A stretch of DNA of 56,273 bases from Gammaproteobacteria bacterium (GTDB taxonomy: Bacteria; Pseudomonadota; Gammaproteobacteria; Pseudomonadales; Pseudohongiellaceae): contig JAQWQD010000053.1 in the NCBI GenBank assembly GCA_029244985.1, positions 1 to 56,273 on the forward strand. Direction: 5' to 3'. Each line of letters starts with the position of its first letter. Position 1 is the first letter of the stretch. Position numbers and translations under genes: made by a program. The notes beneath the pieces were generated by a model. It saw only the letters and a program-made list of their open reading frames with translations. It had not been told where the DNA came from and did not search any database. Shown here one piece after another: positions 8,191 through 17,660 of the stretch.

Positions 8191-9954
8191 TCAGTAAGCT
8201 AAAGAATAGGCTTCCCGTCTAGGGTCGGCTGCCGCCGTCAGTACGCCAGTAGTGGGATCGTGATGAATCATTTGTGCGCCACCAAAAGTGGCAGTCCAGC
8301 CTCTAATTAATTGTAAATTATGGCCTAGTCCAGCAAGCTCTGAAAGCACTTCGGCACTAACACGGTCTTCGATTGCCACTGAAACTCCGCCAGATGATCG
8401 GAAGCGAGGTGCTTCAATTGCTTGTTGCGGGGTCATATCAAATAGGAAAATATTGTGAACAATTTGCAACAGTGATTGGGTCTGGCTATCACCACCAGGA
8501 GTGCCTAAAGTAAAGGCTAATTCACCATTAGGATAGAGAGCCATCAAGGGTGAAAGAGTATGATAAGGGCGCTTGCCGGGTGCGACTTCATTAGGATGTC
8601 CCGTTTCGAGCGAGAAGAGGGCGCCGCGGTTGTGGAGCAGGATTCCTGTTTCTGATTCGAGTAGCCCTGAGCCAAAGCCAGCAAAATTACTTTGTATCCA
8701 ACTAACGGCGTTGCCCCACTGGTCTACCGCGGTTATATAAACTGTATCTCCGGAATCTTCTCGATTTTTGTCGGCATTGGTGAAAAATTCATTGCCGAAG
8801 CCGGCTTCAACATTTTCAGCAGCCCTCGTATGATTAATGAGTCCTGCCCGTTTACGCAGATAATCGGGATCTAATAAAGCATCGATCGGTATATCCGCCA
8901 TTTCCATATCGGCAACCCAGCGATTACGATCGGCGAACGCCAATTTCTTCAACTCAATTAGAGTATGGAGATATTCACTAGTATTGTGCCCCATTTCTCG
9001 CACAGGATGTGCCTTAGACATTTCCATTAAAGCCAGCTGAGTAATACCCTGCGTATTAGGAGGCATTACAACCATCGTATGATTCAAATAATTTCCCCGC
9101 AAAGGTTCGACCCAAGTCGAGGTATGGTTTTCGAAATCCTCTTCTCTTAAATGGCCCTCTAATTCTGTAATATAGGATGCAAGCTTTTTCCCAATGGAGC
9201 CTTGGTAGTAACCACTTTTGCCTTCATTGGCTATCGTTTCCAATGACACTGCAAGTTCAGCATTAACTAATAAACTACCAACAGGGGGTACTGCGCCATT
9301 TGGTAAATAAAGAGTACGCCCGTCCTCATTAAGTACGCCACCTTGCTCCGCAAAATCTTCAGCTAAGCGCGTAGAGACCGCAAATCCTTCACGAGCATAC
9401 TCAATGGCAAATTTGAGTAAGTAAGCAAAATCTATAGAGCCGTAGCGTTCGTGAGCATCGACCCATCCGGCAACAGCTCCAGGGACACTTACAGAGAGGG
9501 CGCCACTTCCTGGAACTCTATCCACTCCAGCTGCTGTAAAAAATTCCGGAGTAGCGACAGAGCCAGCTCTGCCACTCGCGTTTAAAGCTGTGATTTCACC
9601 AGACTGGCCGTCATAAAAAATGCCAAAGGCATCACCCCCAATACCATTCATGTGGGGCCGCACGACGGCCAAGACCCCCGCCATGGCGATTACAGCGTCG
9701 GTGGCGTTTCCACCTTCCTGTAATATGCGCAACCCCACTTGGGTAGCCAGAGGGTGATCTGCAGATACTGCCCCAGTCAGTCCGCGAACATCGGGCCGGT
9801 TCTGTGCAGCATAGACTGTCGATGGATAGGCAGATAAAGACGTTAATGATTCAGCAGCACCACCCGGAACTTCTGGAGTCTGTGGAGCACATGCCACGAG
9901 GCTAAAAGCACAGGCCAAGGGTAAGTATTTTAGTACCTTAACGAGTTTTTGCAT
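8191..9954 (-). CDS. ggt: Gamma-glutamyltransferase (lipoprotein form)
   Basis: 587 residues from the ATG at 9954, chosen because AGGAG lies just upstream and because the N-terminus then becomes a lipoprotein signal (SLVACAP, Cys about 22). An upstream in-frame start at 10035 would add 27 charged residues before the signal. GGT cleaves gamma-glutamyl bonds (glutathione and relatives) and is made as a proenzyme that self-cleaves before a Thr; here that is T404 in SGDTVYITAVDQWGN. The substrate-binding GIGGDAFG segment is near 104-111 and the small-subunit GTPGGDSQ loop is also visible. Length matches E. coli Ggt (about 580). Predicted location is the periplasm, lipid-anchored. First gene of a likely operon with the serine hydrolase. 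Confidence 0.93.
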   Translation of the reverse strand: MQKLVKVLKYLPLACAFSLVACAPQTPEVPGGAAESLTSLSAYPSTVYAAQNRPDVRGLTGAVSADHPLATQVGLRILQEGGNATDAVIAMAGVLAVVRPHMNGIGGDAFGIFYDGQSGEITALNASGRAGSVATPEFFTAAGVDRVPGSGALSVSVPGAVAGWVDAHERYGSIDFAYLLKFAIEYAREGFAVSTRLAEDFAEQGGVLNEDGRTLYLPNGAVPPVGSLLVNAELAVSLETIANEGKSGYYQGSIGKKLASYITELEGHLREEDFENHTSTWVEPLRGNYLNHTMVVMPPNTQGITQLALMEMSKAHPVREMGHNTSEYLHTLIELKKLAFADRNRWVADMEMADIPIDALLDPDYLRKRAGLINHTRAAENVEAGFGNEFFTNADKNREDSGDTVYITAVDQWGNAVSWIQSNFAGFGSGLLESETGILLHNRGALFSLETGHPNEVAPGKRPYHTLSPLMALYPNGELAFTLGTPGGDSQTQSLLQIVHNIFLFDMTPQQAIEAPRFRSSGGVSVAIEDRVSAEVLSELAGLGHNLQLIRGWTATFGGAQMIHHDPTTGVLTAAADPRREAYSLAY

Positions 9955-10227
9955 TGTTCTTCTCCTGCGCCATTGTAACCCCTCAAATTGGCGCTCGGTG
10001 AAAAATTTGGACTTTGTGTTGCAATGATGAGGCAAGGTTTGCTAATAATTAAAATTAAAAAGCGCAAAATGAAATCTAAATAGCTCTGGAATACGAGTGG
10101 GATATTTAACATACTGAGATGAGAGCCTTAAAGTGACTACAATCAGCTATGGCTTCGGTTGTAAAGTTAATAGGACTGATTTTTTGATTAAACCTTTTAT
10201 TTTGTGAAAATGCTGAAGGAACGAAAA

Positions 10228-10896
10228 ATGAATAACAAGCGAACCTTAATAGCAGCGATGTTAACTGCGGTTGTATTTGCAATTCCGACGATTACGATTT
10301 TGGCACAGCAAGACGAAGAGGCGCCTGAAATGGGATTCTTTGTCACTAGCACAGGCCTTGGTGATGGCGGCAATCTAGGTGGATTGGCAGGGGCAGATGC
10401 ACATTGTCAGTCGCTAGCAAATGCAGTGGGATCCAATCGGGCTTGGACGGCATATTTAAGCACCCAAGGGTCAGGGGCGGTTAACGCAAAGGATCGAATT
10501 GGGTCTGGCCCTTGGGCTAATGCGAACGGTCTGATTATGGCCACGACTGTTGAATCTCTTCACTATGATAATTCGAATTTTAATTGGGAGTTCGCTCTGG
10601 ATGAGAATGGAAGTCAATTTGCATCACGTATAGATGGTGATCCTGATTTTACCGTTCATGACATTCTTACTGGCACCCAAATTGATGGAACAGCCTTTCC
10701 AACTGGTCAAGATCAAACCTGTAATAATTGGACAAGTAATAATGCAGGGAGTGCGCGCGTGGGTCATGGGGACCGCTATAGTTTCACAACGCCTGGGTCT
10801 CCATGGAATTCTTCGCATGGGACCCCTGGGTGCACTCAGGAAAATTTGGTGAGTGTTGGTGGTGCGGGATTGCTTTACTGTTTTGCGACGGATTAA
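10228..10896 (+). CDS. Exported lectin-like DUF1554-type protein
   Basis: 222 residues from ATG 10228, preceded by AAGGA at good spacing; an in-frame GTG at 10204 would add eight residues. A signal peptide (to about residue 25, ILAQ) precedes a C-type-lectin-like domain. The segments AGADAHCQSLANAVG, AWTAYLSTQ, KDRIGSGPW, TCNNWTS and VGHGDR match a domain seen in extracellular proteins of many marine bacteria and annotated as DUF1554/lectin-like. Four cysteines (HCQ, TCN, GCT, YCF) could form two disulfides. A carbohydrate ligand is possible but not shown. It stands alone between a (-) operon and the VOC gene. Confidence 0.8.
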   Translation: MNNKRTLIAAMLTAVVFAIPTITILAQQDEEAPEMGFFVTSTGLGDGGNLGGLAGADAHCQSLANAVGSNRAWTAYLSTQGSGAVNAKDRIGSGPWANANGLIMATTVESLHYDNSNFNWEFALDENGSQFASRIDGDPDFTVHDILTGTQIDGTAFPTGQDQTCNNWTSNNAGSARVGHGDRYSFTTPGSPWNSSHGTPGCTQENLVSVGGAGLLYCFATD

Positions 10897-10980
10897 GGTT
10901 AAAAACATCGGATCGGAGTTAATTCAAGAGCGTCTCATTACGTTGAGCCACTTTTAGTAATTGGAAGGCAGGCATCTATT

Positions 10981-12099
10981 TTGAATATGCGGTTTATTTT
11001 TAGCAGACTAATTTACCCATCGTTGTTCTTTCTTGGCATCGCGATAAATGTTAATGGCGCCGAAGATTTAAATGTTCTCGGACGTATTCATTTTAATACT
11101 CAAACCGCAGATTTCGAAAAAACGCGCGAGTTTTATCGGTTGTTAGGCTATACCCAAGGCGTAAATGCTTTTCCAAAAACTAACACTCATCTCATGGCAC
11201 GCTCTTTAGGAATGTATGATTTATGTACTTACGAGTTAGATAGCATTGAAGTAATGTCGATTCCCAGCGCAATGGGTCCTACATCAATAGATCTCATTCA
11301 GTTTGCGGTTCCGTATAATAGCGAACCGCCTTACTCTCATCCCGCTCATCTCGGCATGGCTTACGCAGCTTTTGCTACTTCTACTTTTTCTCAAGATTAT
11401 AATTTTTTAAAAAGGCAAGGCGTTTCATTCTTATCTGAGCCCTATGGCAAAGAAGGTGAACGATTTGTTTTTATGCAAGACCCAGATGGGGTTTACTTAA
11501 AGCTTGTTGAATTATCACAATCAAGTCGAGAGAATTTTGAAAGTGAATCTAATGTAAATATTGAATCCATGCCTTACGTGGGTATTAATGTGAGTAACTT
11601 TGAAGAATCTCTTAGCTTCTATGAGAGTCTCGGCTATACCGAGATCAAATTTCTGCCAGAGCAAGGTTCTATAGAAGAAGGGCAGGCCTATGGTCTGGAT
11701 CGGCCGTTTTCAATTCGTGGCGCTGATATTAGTTTATCAGAGGGTGATCGCCATAGCCTGCGTCTTATTCAGTGGCTAGAACCCTTTGATCCAGAACCAC
11801 CTTATCCGTCACCAATCAGTCATATCGGTATACATCGCATCGCCTTGGCGGTGCAAAATCTTGATACAGCCGTGGAGACTTTAACGGCAGAAGGCGTGGA
11901 GTTTTTGTCCCAGATTGCACCCTGTTGCTCCGGGACCGGTCTGGACGAACAAGGCATCATTAATGCGATCGATCCAGACGGTATTTTTGTGGAACTAGTG
12001 GGCTCGATTCAACAACGCCCTATTCAGCCTGAACCAACCATTTGTGCTGACGCAAATGAGAGTAGCAGCACGGCATGGTTAAATTACCGTCTGCCATGA
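10981..12099 (+). CDS. Exported two-domain VOC (glyoxalase/dioxygenase fold) protein
   Basis: 372 residues, with a TTG start or an ATG two codons later (10987); an AGG lies 8 nt before the TTG. A signal peptide (to about residue 27, VNGA-ED) leads into two VOC modules, roughly residues 30-175 and 185-345, each with the FYRLLGYT/FYESLGYT helix and a PDGVYLKLVE or PDGIFVELV end that carries the metal-ligand Glu of the fold. VOC proteins include glyoxalases, extradiol dioxygenases and antibiotic-binding proteins. The reaction here is unknown. Export of a VOC protein is unusual. It converges on the NIPSNAP gene, only 9 bp apart. Confidence 0.82.
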   Translation: MNMRFIFSRLIYPSLFFLGIAINVNGAEDLNVLGRIHFNTQTADFEKTREFYRLLGYTQGVNAFPKTNTHLMARSLGMYDLCTYELDSIEVMSIPSAMGPTSIDLIQFAVPYNSEPPYSHPAHLGMAYAAFATSTFSQDYNFLKRQGVSFLSEPYGKEGERFVFMQDPDGVYLKLVELSQSSRENFESESNVNIESMPYVGINVSNFEESLSFYESLGYTEIKFLPEQGSIEEGQAYGLDRPFSIRGADISLSEGDRHSLRLIQWLEPFDPEPPYPSPISHIGIHRIALAVQNLDTAVETLTAEGVEFLSQIAPCCSGTGLDEQGIINAIDPDGIFVELVGSIQQRPIQPEPTICADANESSSTAWLNYRLP

Positions 12100-12108
12100 A
12101 CTCTCGAG

Positions 12109-12531
12109 CTATTGAATAGGGCTAAATGCAGTTGGGTCCAGAAATTGAATCGACACACCCGTAACAATTGGCCCATCTTCTAGCGACTTTTCCCACATTT
12201 CCGTCCAAACAGGGTCGGCTCCGAAATCTGTCCAAGATTGTGCTGCAGCTTCGCGATCATCATGGGCAATCATATAAACAAGTGTGTTTTCTGAAAGCTT
12301 TTCGTCATCGGGTATCCAGTAGCCGACACTGGTCATCCCATGTTTATGGAACAAATCTATTTCACCGCCACCGAAACGTTCTAGTAATGGAGGTAATCGA
12401 CCAGGTGCTGTAGTGTAGGTTCGTAACTCAAATACTTTCATATCTTGTGCGTAGATATCTTGTTGGTGTTGAACGGCCATTCCCGCGATAAACGAGCTGG
12501 CAAGAATTGCTAGCATACTTAAGAGTTTCAT
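12109..12531 (-). CDS. Exported NIPSNAP family protein
   Basis: 140 residues from the ATG at 12531, selected because AGGAG lies 5-8 nt upstream; a longer in-frame start at 12579 adds 16 residues that would mask the signal peptide. The signal peptide ends near IYAQ. The mature part begins with VFELRTYTTAPGRLPPLLERF, the hallmark of NIPSNAP ferredoxin-like (dimeric alpha/beta barrel) proteins, followed by VGYWIPDD and LVYMIAHDDREAA. The family's function is poorly known; bacterial forms often sit near catabolic genes. A periplasmic location is inferred. Confidence 0.85.
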   Translation of the reverse strand: MKLLSMLAILASSFIAGMAVQHQQDIYAQDMKVFELRTYTTAPGRLPPLLERFGGGEIDLFHKHGMTSVGYWIPDDEKLSENTLVYMIAHDDREAAAQSWTDFGADPVWTEMWEKSLEDGPIVTGVSIQFLDPTAFSPIQ

Positions 12532-12680
12532 TATTGCTCCTCTTCTTCGGTAAGTTAGGGTTAAATCTGCGAATAGCATTCTGAAGCTCGAAATCTAAAA
12601 ATGCGAGTGTATATTGCGACCAGGCAAAGAAACGTGCAATCGGAGAGTTAATTCCAAGGTGGAAATAAATGTTGAAATAT

Positions 12681-13697
12681 CTAGTCTTCTTGTTCTAGCT
12701 GCCTGGCGCCGGCAAGTATTCCAATTAATCCATAGTTTCCTTCGTGACAGGCATACTCGTAAATGGGTAGATTTGACGCATTAAAACTCATTTCACCTTG
12801 CCAAGGTTCCTCGTAATATATTGGGTCAACAACTTCGAACTCATACAGAATTTGTTCATTGGAGTGGCGGGTAAAACGTTCAATTACCTTAGCCTGCTCA
12901 GATAGAGCAGCCACATAGTGTCGTTCTCCATGCAGCGGATGAAGCCCCTTGGTTTCAACGACTAAAGTATCGCCATCCCAGTGACCGATCGAATCACCAA
13001 ACCATGGAGTCATGTTAGTCCTTCGATACTCTGTGGTAATCGGGATAATTCGTACATCGTGAGCCATCTCAATATGTAGTGCAATATATTCATCTGTCTG
13101 AATTATTTGATAGAGATTATTATACCTAACATTTGTAATAGGAGGTCCGCCAGTGCTGCCCATACCTACTAAGCAGCGCTCACCTAATGCTCGTCCTTCG
13201 GGGCCGTCAGTACCCATAGTGACTTGGTCAGACAGAATGCCTGAGTACTTTGCACGATTTTCACGCCTTAGTTTTCTTCCTTCTTCTGAGTAGGGTATTA
13301 ATCCATTGTTGGGGTATATCACCATCGAGGTTCGTACTTCACCCTTAACTACAGCGAAGTTTTGTCCCGGATCAACCCAAAATGCGTTGTACCCTCGTCC
13401 TCTTGTGAGATCGTTCCCATCAGGTAATTCCTTCCAAGCCTGATTATCATCTGTCTCCTGGCGCACGACTTGAGGATGATCTGCTGTTAACTCAGACACT
13501 AAATCAGATGGAAAAACCAGTCCATATTCGGCGTAATTTGGATCGCGCTCCATTTTTGTTAGGGAGGCGTTACTCCAATACCCTTGTAAATCAGGTTTGC
13601 CAGACTGAGTCCGCGGTGGCTCATATTCAGCGGCTAGTAATGGAGCAGCACAGAAAAAGTAAATCGCTGACAATGCCTTGTTTATTGTTTTTTTCAT
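12681..13697 (-). CDS. Exported protein of an uncharacterised family
   Basis: 338 residues with a signal peptide (cleavage near PLLA-AEY, residue 24). Recurrent motifs seen in this group of secreted proteins are PDLQGYW near the mature N-terminus, GERCLVGMGSTGGPP in the middle, HDVRIIPI and GDSIGHWDGDTLVVETKGL. The last two sit where a beta-rich lipocalin-like core would be. No catalytic motif is recognised. Such proteins commonly occur in several copies in marine and soil bacteria with many exported enzymes. It appears monocistronic, with about 360 bp upstream before the next (+) gene. Confidence 0.8.
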   Translation of the reverse strand: MKKTINKALSAIYFFCAAPLLAAEYEPPRTQSGKPDLQGYWSNASLTKMERDPNYAEYGLVFPSDLVSELTADHPQVVRQETDDNQAWKELPDGNDLTRGRGYNAFWVDPGQNFAVVKGEVRTSMVIYPNNGLIPYSEEGRKLRRENRAKYSGILSDQVTMGTDGPEGRALGERCLVGMGSTGGPPITNVRYNNLYQIIQTDEYIALHIEMAHDVRIIPITTEYRRTNMTPWFGDSIGHWDGDTLVVETKGLHPLHGERHYVAALSEQAKVIERFTRHSNEQILYEFEVVDPIYYEEPWQGEMSFNASNLPIYEYACHEGNYGLIGILAGARQLEQED

Positions 13698-14055
13698 TTC
13701 TCTAATGTCTATTTAGTTAAGAAATAGCAGTGTACGCAAAAAGTAAGTGGAGTAAAAATATGCAAAACTAATTCCCCAATTAATTTAAAGCTAGAGCTCG
13801 CACCAATATTTCTCATTAAGTGAGTTTTCCTAAGGGAAAATATGTTAAGAAAAACTTTATATGCTGAAGTGTTACTTTTATGACTTCAAGTCTAATTTTA
13901 GCATTCGTGCTGATTATTCGATTAAGAGAAGGTTCAAAACAAGCGAATGGAGTAGGAATGGAAAAACTATTGGTCTAGTATAGTCTTTCAATTTGTTTGA
14001 AGTACCCGGAATTGTTGTACTAAAAGCCCTATGTAACTTCGGCTAGGAATCGCCA
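13698..14055. other. Intergenic region without a gene (358 bp)
   Basis: This AT-rich spacer lies between two divergent genes and should hold both promoters. The only structure I see is a 6-bp inverted repeat, TTTTCC (13825-13830) with TAAG loop and GGAAAA (13835-13840). No credible open reading frame or RNA gene was found. Confidence 0.6.
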
Positions 14056-14346
14056 ATGAAATCTTTAGCTTTCTCTGCATTACTACTATTAGTATTAATT
14101 AGCTGTGCAGCAACAGATGATTTACGTGTTAATCCTAATTTAATGACTGATGAGGAAATAATTGCCTACAACCAATCTCAAGACAGGATTTGGGATCACA
14201 TTGTTTGTGCTCGAGAATTTCGAGTTCAGAGCCATATTAGGAAGAGGTACTGCGGCACTTTATCTGAGTTAAATAGACGAGCATCCGCGACCGGCGAGCA
14301 ACTTAACATTATAAGTTTTGGTGGTGGACCGTTGATTTATCGGTAG
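14056..14346 (+). CDS. Small predicted lipoprotein
   Basis: 96 residues. The start has AGGA about 8 nt upstream. A short hydrophobic leader ends in a lipobox (VLISC, Cys about 17), after which the mature chain has two more Cys (IVCAREF and RYCGTL) in a small helical-looking domain with an RSHIRKR-like basic patch. The segment ICAREF...IRKRYCGT recalls small periplasmic lipoproteins of Gammaproteobacteria with a DUF-type 'C-x-R-E...G-S-x-I' core, but I cannot name the family with confidence. It lies 81 bp before the CapA-like gene. Confidence 0.75.
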   Translation: MKSLAFSALLLLVLISCAATDDLRVNPNLMTDEEIIAYNQSQDRIWDHIVCAREFRVQSHIRKRYCGTLSELNRRASATGEQLNIISFGGGPLIYR

Positions 14347-14427
14347 TGGTCAATTAATTGTACATTTCTGTATTTTCAACCCTGAGATCAATGACTGACT
14401 AGAAACGTATCCGAAAGAGGAAAATTC

Positions 14428-15900
14428 ATGGTTCTCCCTTTTAGCTTAAAATCTTCAAACTCATATCTTATTGCTACTTTTCTTTTTCTTGGGCTTACCA
14501 TTGTTCCGTTATTTCTAGTGAAGCCTGTTTTGGCTCAATCGCTAGAACCACTAAACCCTCGAGATATGAATATGAAAATTTCTGGTGAATTCACTTTCGC
14601 CAGTGTTGGTGACTTAATGATTAGGCGTCCAGCATCTCAACTTGCAGACGCTGATGTGCAGGCTGCACTACAGCTAATATCTGAGGCCGACTTGTCCTTC
14701 GGTAATATGGAAGGGGAGCTCGGTAATTTAAGAGAATTTGAGGGTCCCTTAAATGGGTTTATGGGTACCCATGAAGTGGCTGCTGATTTAAAAGTGATGG
14801 GTTTTGATATGGTGAATCGTGCGCAGAATCATTTGTTGGATTCAGAAGTCGCTGGCATGTTATCCACCAACAACTTGTTAGATGCGGCTGGTATCGTGCA
14901 TGCAGGTTCGGGCAGAAACTTGGACGAAGCAGCAGCGCCGGTATTTCTTGAGCTGGCCCAAGGTCGCATAGCTCTGGTAGGCATGCACGCGCCAATTTTT
15001 CCTGAACATCGAAGGCTTGCTGCAACCGTACAAGAGGGAAGCCTTGGCGGGCGCGCAGGGCTTAACATGTTGAACTACTCGGAAACTATATTAGTAACGG
15101 AGGAGCAATTCGCCTCACTAAAGAAGGTGCGTGACCAGTTTCAAGAGTATCGTTTTAACTATGATAATCCACGACCACTTGTTCGCAATGAGTCAGCAAA
15201 TAGCTTAAGATTTCCTGCTTCCAGTTCGGGTCGAGACGATCCCACGTATAGAGTAGCAGCGGCGGGTGAGCTGCCTGGTACCGTCGACTACACTCTCAAT
15301 TCGAGAGACGTCTCACGCATTCTGCGCAGTATTCGTAATGCTAGACAATACGCCGATTACGTCGTTGCTACGGCGCATATTCATCAAAGTCAATCAGTCC
15401 TAGAGCAACAACATCTAAGTACAATGCCTCCGGCTTTCTACGTCGATCTCGCCCACCAGGCAATTGATACCGGAGCCGATGTTTTTGTTGGCCACGGTGT
15501 GCAAACTTTAAGAGGAATTGAAATCTACCAAGGCAAACCTATCTTTTATGGTCTTGGAGAATTTTTCCGCGAGTCCTTGTGGGATTTGCCTGCAGTATTA
15601 GGAATGGTCGATGCAGATCAAACATCGGACAGGTACCAATTTTCGCGTAATTTCGGAAATTCTACTCAATCACTAGAAAGCCTCGTAGCTATTAGCCATT
15701 ACGACGAGGGCGAGTTAATCGAAGTGCGGCTTTATCCTACTGAGCTAGGATCCGATGGCCCTGATTCTCGACTTGGTATTCCGCGGCTTGCGAAACATGA
15801 TAAAGCGAGGGAAATATTGGAGCGAGTGCAGCGACTTTCACAAGGATTTGGTACTAATATTGATATAGATGGTAGCGTAGGTATTATTCGGGTGAATTGA
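14428..15900 (+). CDS. CapA family protein (PGA_cap metallophosphatase-like fold)
   Basis: 490 residues; ATG preceded by AGAGGAAA. A signal peptide (to about residue 37, VLAQ) precedes a CapA/PgsA-type domain. Visible family motifs: FASVGDLMI (early metal-site Asp), SFGNMEGEL (Glu), VNRAQNHLLD (Asn-His), ATAHIHQSQ (His), and the C-terminal GHGVQTLRGIEIYQGKPIFYGLGEF. CapA proteins share the calcineurin-like metal-binding plan; known members take part in poly-gamma-glutamate synthesis or export, but no capBC genes are here. The N-terminal HNLD-type positions read AQNHL where many relatives have ANNH. A lone exported copy like this is more likely a phosphoesterase-like enzyme of unknown substrate. 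Confidence 0.88.
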   Translation: MVLPFSLKSSNSYLIATFLFLGLTIVPLFLVKPVLAQSLEPLNPRDMNMKISGEFTFASVGDLMIRRPASQLADADVQAALQLISEADLSFGNMEGELGNLREFEGPLNGFMGTHEVAADLKVMGFDMVNRAQNHLLDSEVAGMLSTNNLLDAAGIVHAGSGRNLDEAAAPVFLELAQGRIALVGMHAPIFPEHRRLAATVQEGSLGGRAGLNMLNYSETILVTEEQFASLKKVRDQFQEYRFNYDNPRPLVRNESANSLRFPASSSGRDDPTYRVAAAGELPGTVDYTLNSRDVSRILRSIRNARQYADYVVATAHIHQSQSVLEQQHLSTMPPAFYVDLAHQAIDTGADVFVGHGVQTLRGIEIYQGKPIFYGLGEFFRESLWDLPAVLGMVDADQTSDRYQFSRNFGNSTQSLESLVAISHYDEGELIEVRLYPTELGSDGPDSRLGIPRLAKHDKAREILERVQRLSQGFGTNIDIDGSVGIIRVN

Positions 15901-16024
15901 TTCAATTCCTTTTATCAGGTTTTAATGCAAGCCCTTAAGGATTCCATTAAATGCCTCTAATGAAAATCAGTGATTTCAAGCGCTCAGAAATAGTACTTCA
16001 CCCACCAGGACTACATGATGAGAA

Positions 16025-16777
16025 TTATTCCTTGCTTGCGACCCAATCCTTATCAGTGACATCCCAGCCACGTGCAAGATAAATAAACGGAGTATCTATT
16101 AAGGCGATGATCACTTTGAAAAAGTACTTGGCTAACGCCAATTGCATTGCTGTCGTAAAATCAACTACGCCCCACCAAACAACAACACCATAAATTATTG
16201 TGTCTATGGCTTGAGATAGCATCGTTGACGCATTATTGCGTAGCCATAAATGTCTTCCTCGAGTTTTCTTCTTGATAAGATGGAAAATCCATACATCAAA
16301 TCGTTGGCTAATCAGGTAGGCAAGAAGAGAACCGAACACGAACCGCGGTGTGAAATTAAACAGTGTTGCAGTAGCGGCGTGCATGCGTTGTGCAAGTTCT
16401 GCTGTCTCTAGAGCGCTAGCAGGCAAGTACATCAAGCTGATACTAATCATAACAATAATGATAATGCTCACTGTAAAGCCAATCATTACTGCGCGCGTTG
16501 CTTCTGCTTTCCCATAACGTTCACTCAACAAATCTGTGGCGAAATAAATACTGGAATAAAGGATGACACCCATACTGGTTTGTAGTCCGAATATTTCGGT
16601 AAGCTTGGGACCTTGTAGGTTCGCCAATAATAAGCTGATTACTATGGTGGCGTAGAGTCCTTGTCTGCCAAAAAAACGAAACAGAATAATGGCAAAACTT
16701 AAATCGACTGCAATAGTTGTAAACCACAAGAGCTCCTGATTAAGTTGAAACCACTGAGAAAGTGTTGTCATTAACAT
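16025..16777 (-). CDS. yhhQ: Queuosine precursor transporter (YhhQ/VUT family)
   Basis: About 250 residues from ATG 16777 (or 248 from 16771); a longer in-frame start at 16840 adds a polar tail that does not fit the family. Six or so transmembrane helices are apparent. Family marks include GVILYSSIYFATDLLSERYGK, RFVFGSLLAYLISQRFDVWIF and the late DTIIYG and LIDTPFIYLARGW. YhhQ imports 7-cyano-7-deazaguanine/7-aminomethyl-7-deazaguanine for tRNA queuosine. No other queuosine genes are adjacent. The gene is convergent with the CapA-like gene and divergent from dsbB. Confidence 0.88.
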   Translation of the reverse strand: MLMTTLSQWFQLNQELLWFTTIAVDLSFAIILFRFFGRQGLYATIVISLLLANLQGPKLTEIFGLQTSMGVILYSSIYFATDLLSERYGKAEATRAVMIGFTVSIIIIVMISISLMYLPASALETAELAQRMHAATATLFNFTPRFVFGSLLAYLISQRFDVWIFHLIKKKTRGRHLWLRNNASTMLSQAIDTIIYGVVVWWGVVDFTTAMQLALAKYFFKVIIALIDTPFIYLARGWDVTDKDWVASKE

Positions 16778-17037
16778 AGGGCGCCAGCTGCGTGAGATTT
16801 GGATATTGTGCCTAGATGAATCGGCCAAAATACAGCACAAATTACCAACTGTGCAATTTTTGCCCAGATTTACTAGGTGAACTGTTGGAATAATTCTAGA
16901 GAATCATCCGTAATTGAGGGCTTGTTATAGCTTTAACAGATTTCTAACATTTACATCATATTGATCTGTTTTTTGTCTAGATTTACGCGATAGGATTGGT
17001 AGACTCTAGCTCAATGCAGCGGAGTGGTAATTTTTTT

Positions 17038-17571
17038 ATGAAGCAGTTCTACGAATTTGGTCAATCTATCTACTTTTGGTTAGCAGGTATCGCTTATCTG
17101 CTTCTGATGGAGGCAATAGCGCTCTATTATCAATACGCCCTCGGATTTTATCCGTGTGCTTTGTGCGTGCAGGTAAGAGCTTGGGTAGTCGGAGCCATGA
17201 TTGCTGCCACTGTCAGTGTCGTTTTTAGATCCAATTTCTGGGTCCGCTTCTTAGGTTTAACTCTGGTCATCACTTTTATTGCTGGAGGGCTTTATACAAG
17301 TTGGTACGCCTGGGGCGTGGAGAACGGTACGGTAATATCTAGTTGTACTATGGGAGCAGGATTCCCAAGATTTATGCCATTGGATCAGTGGATACCGTTC
17401 TTTTTTGGTGCTAACGGACCGTGCGGTCAATCGCCTGATATGTGGTTTGGACTTTCGATGGTTGAAACACTATTAATCACATTGGGTATTCCTTTAGTAA
17501 TTTTGCTAGGGCAATGGATCTTGCATTTGCCACATGCCATGGTATCTGCTGTTAGGTTTGCCAAGTCTTAA
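17038..17571 (+). CDS. dsbB: Disulfide bond formation protein B
   Basis: 177 residues from ATG 17038; the frame is open back to a TTG at 16996, but the later start puts the four essential cysteines at 40/43 and 103/129, almost exactly as in E. coli DsbB (41/44, 104/130), which supports it. Four transmembrane helices flank the periplasmic loops; the first loop holds FYPCALC, the second SSCT...GPCG. DsbB reoxidises DsbA and passes electrons to quinone. No dsbA is nearby. The many exported Cys-containing proteins in this window would depend on this pathway. Confidence 0.95.
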   Translation: MKQFYEFGQSIYFWLAGIAYLLLMEAIALYYQYALGFYPCALCVQVRAWVVGAMIAATVSVVFRSNFWVRFLGLTLVITFIAGGLYTSWYAWGVENGTVISSCTMGAGFPRFMPLDQWIPFFFGANGPCGQSPDMWFGLSMVETLLITLGIPLVILLGQWILHLPHAMVSAVRFAKS

Positions 17572-17660
17572 GTAGCGAGTTTCAGATTCGTCAGAATATT
17601 TAGTTAGAAAAGGTGCAGATTACGCACAACCAAATAGGTTAAGTGTCATTCTAGGGACTA

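Noticed and set aside
14428..15900. Capsule (poly-gamma-glutamate) biosynthesis locus around the CapA-like protein.
   Set aside because: No capB, capC or other capsule gene is near; a lone CapA-like protein is not evidence of a capsule.
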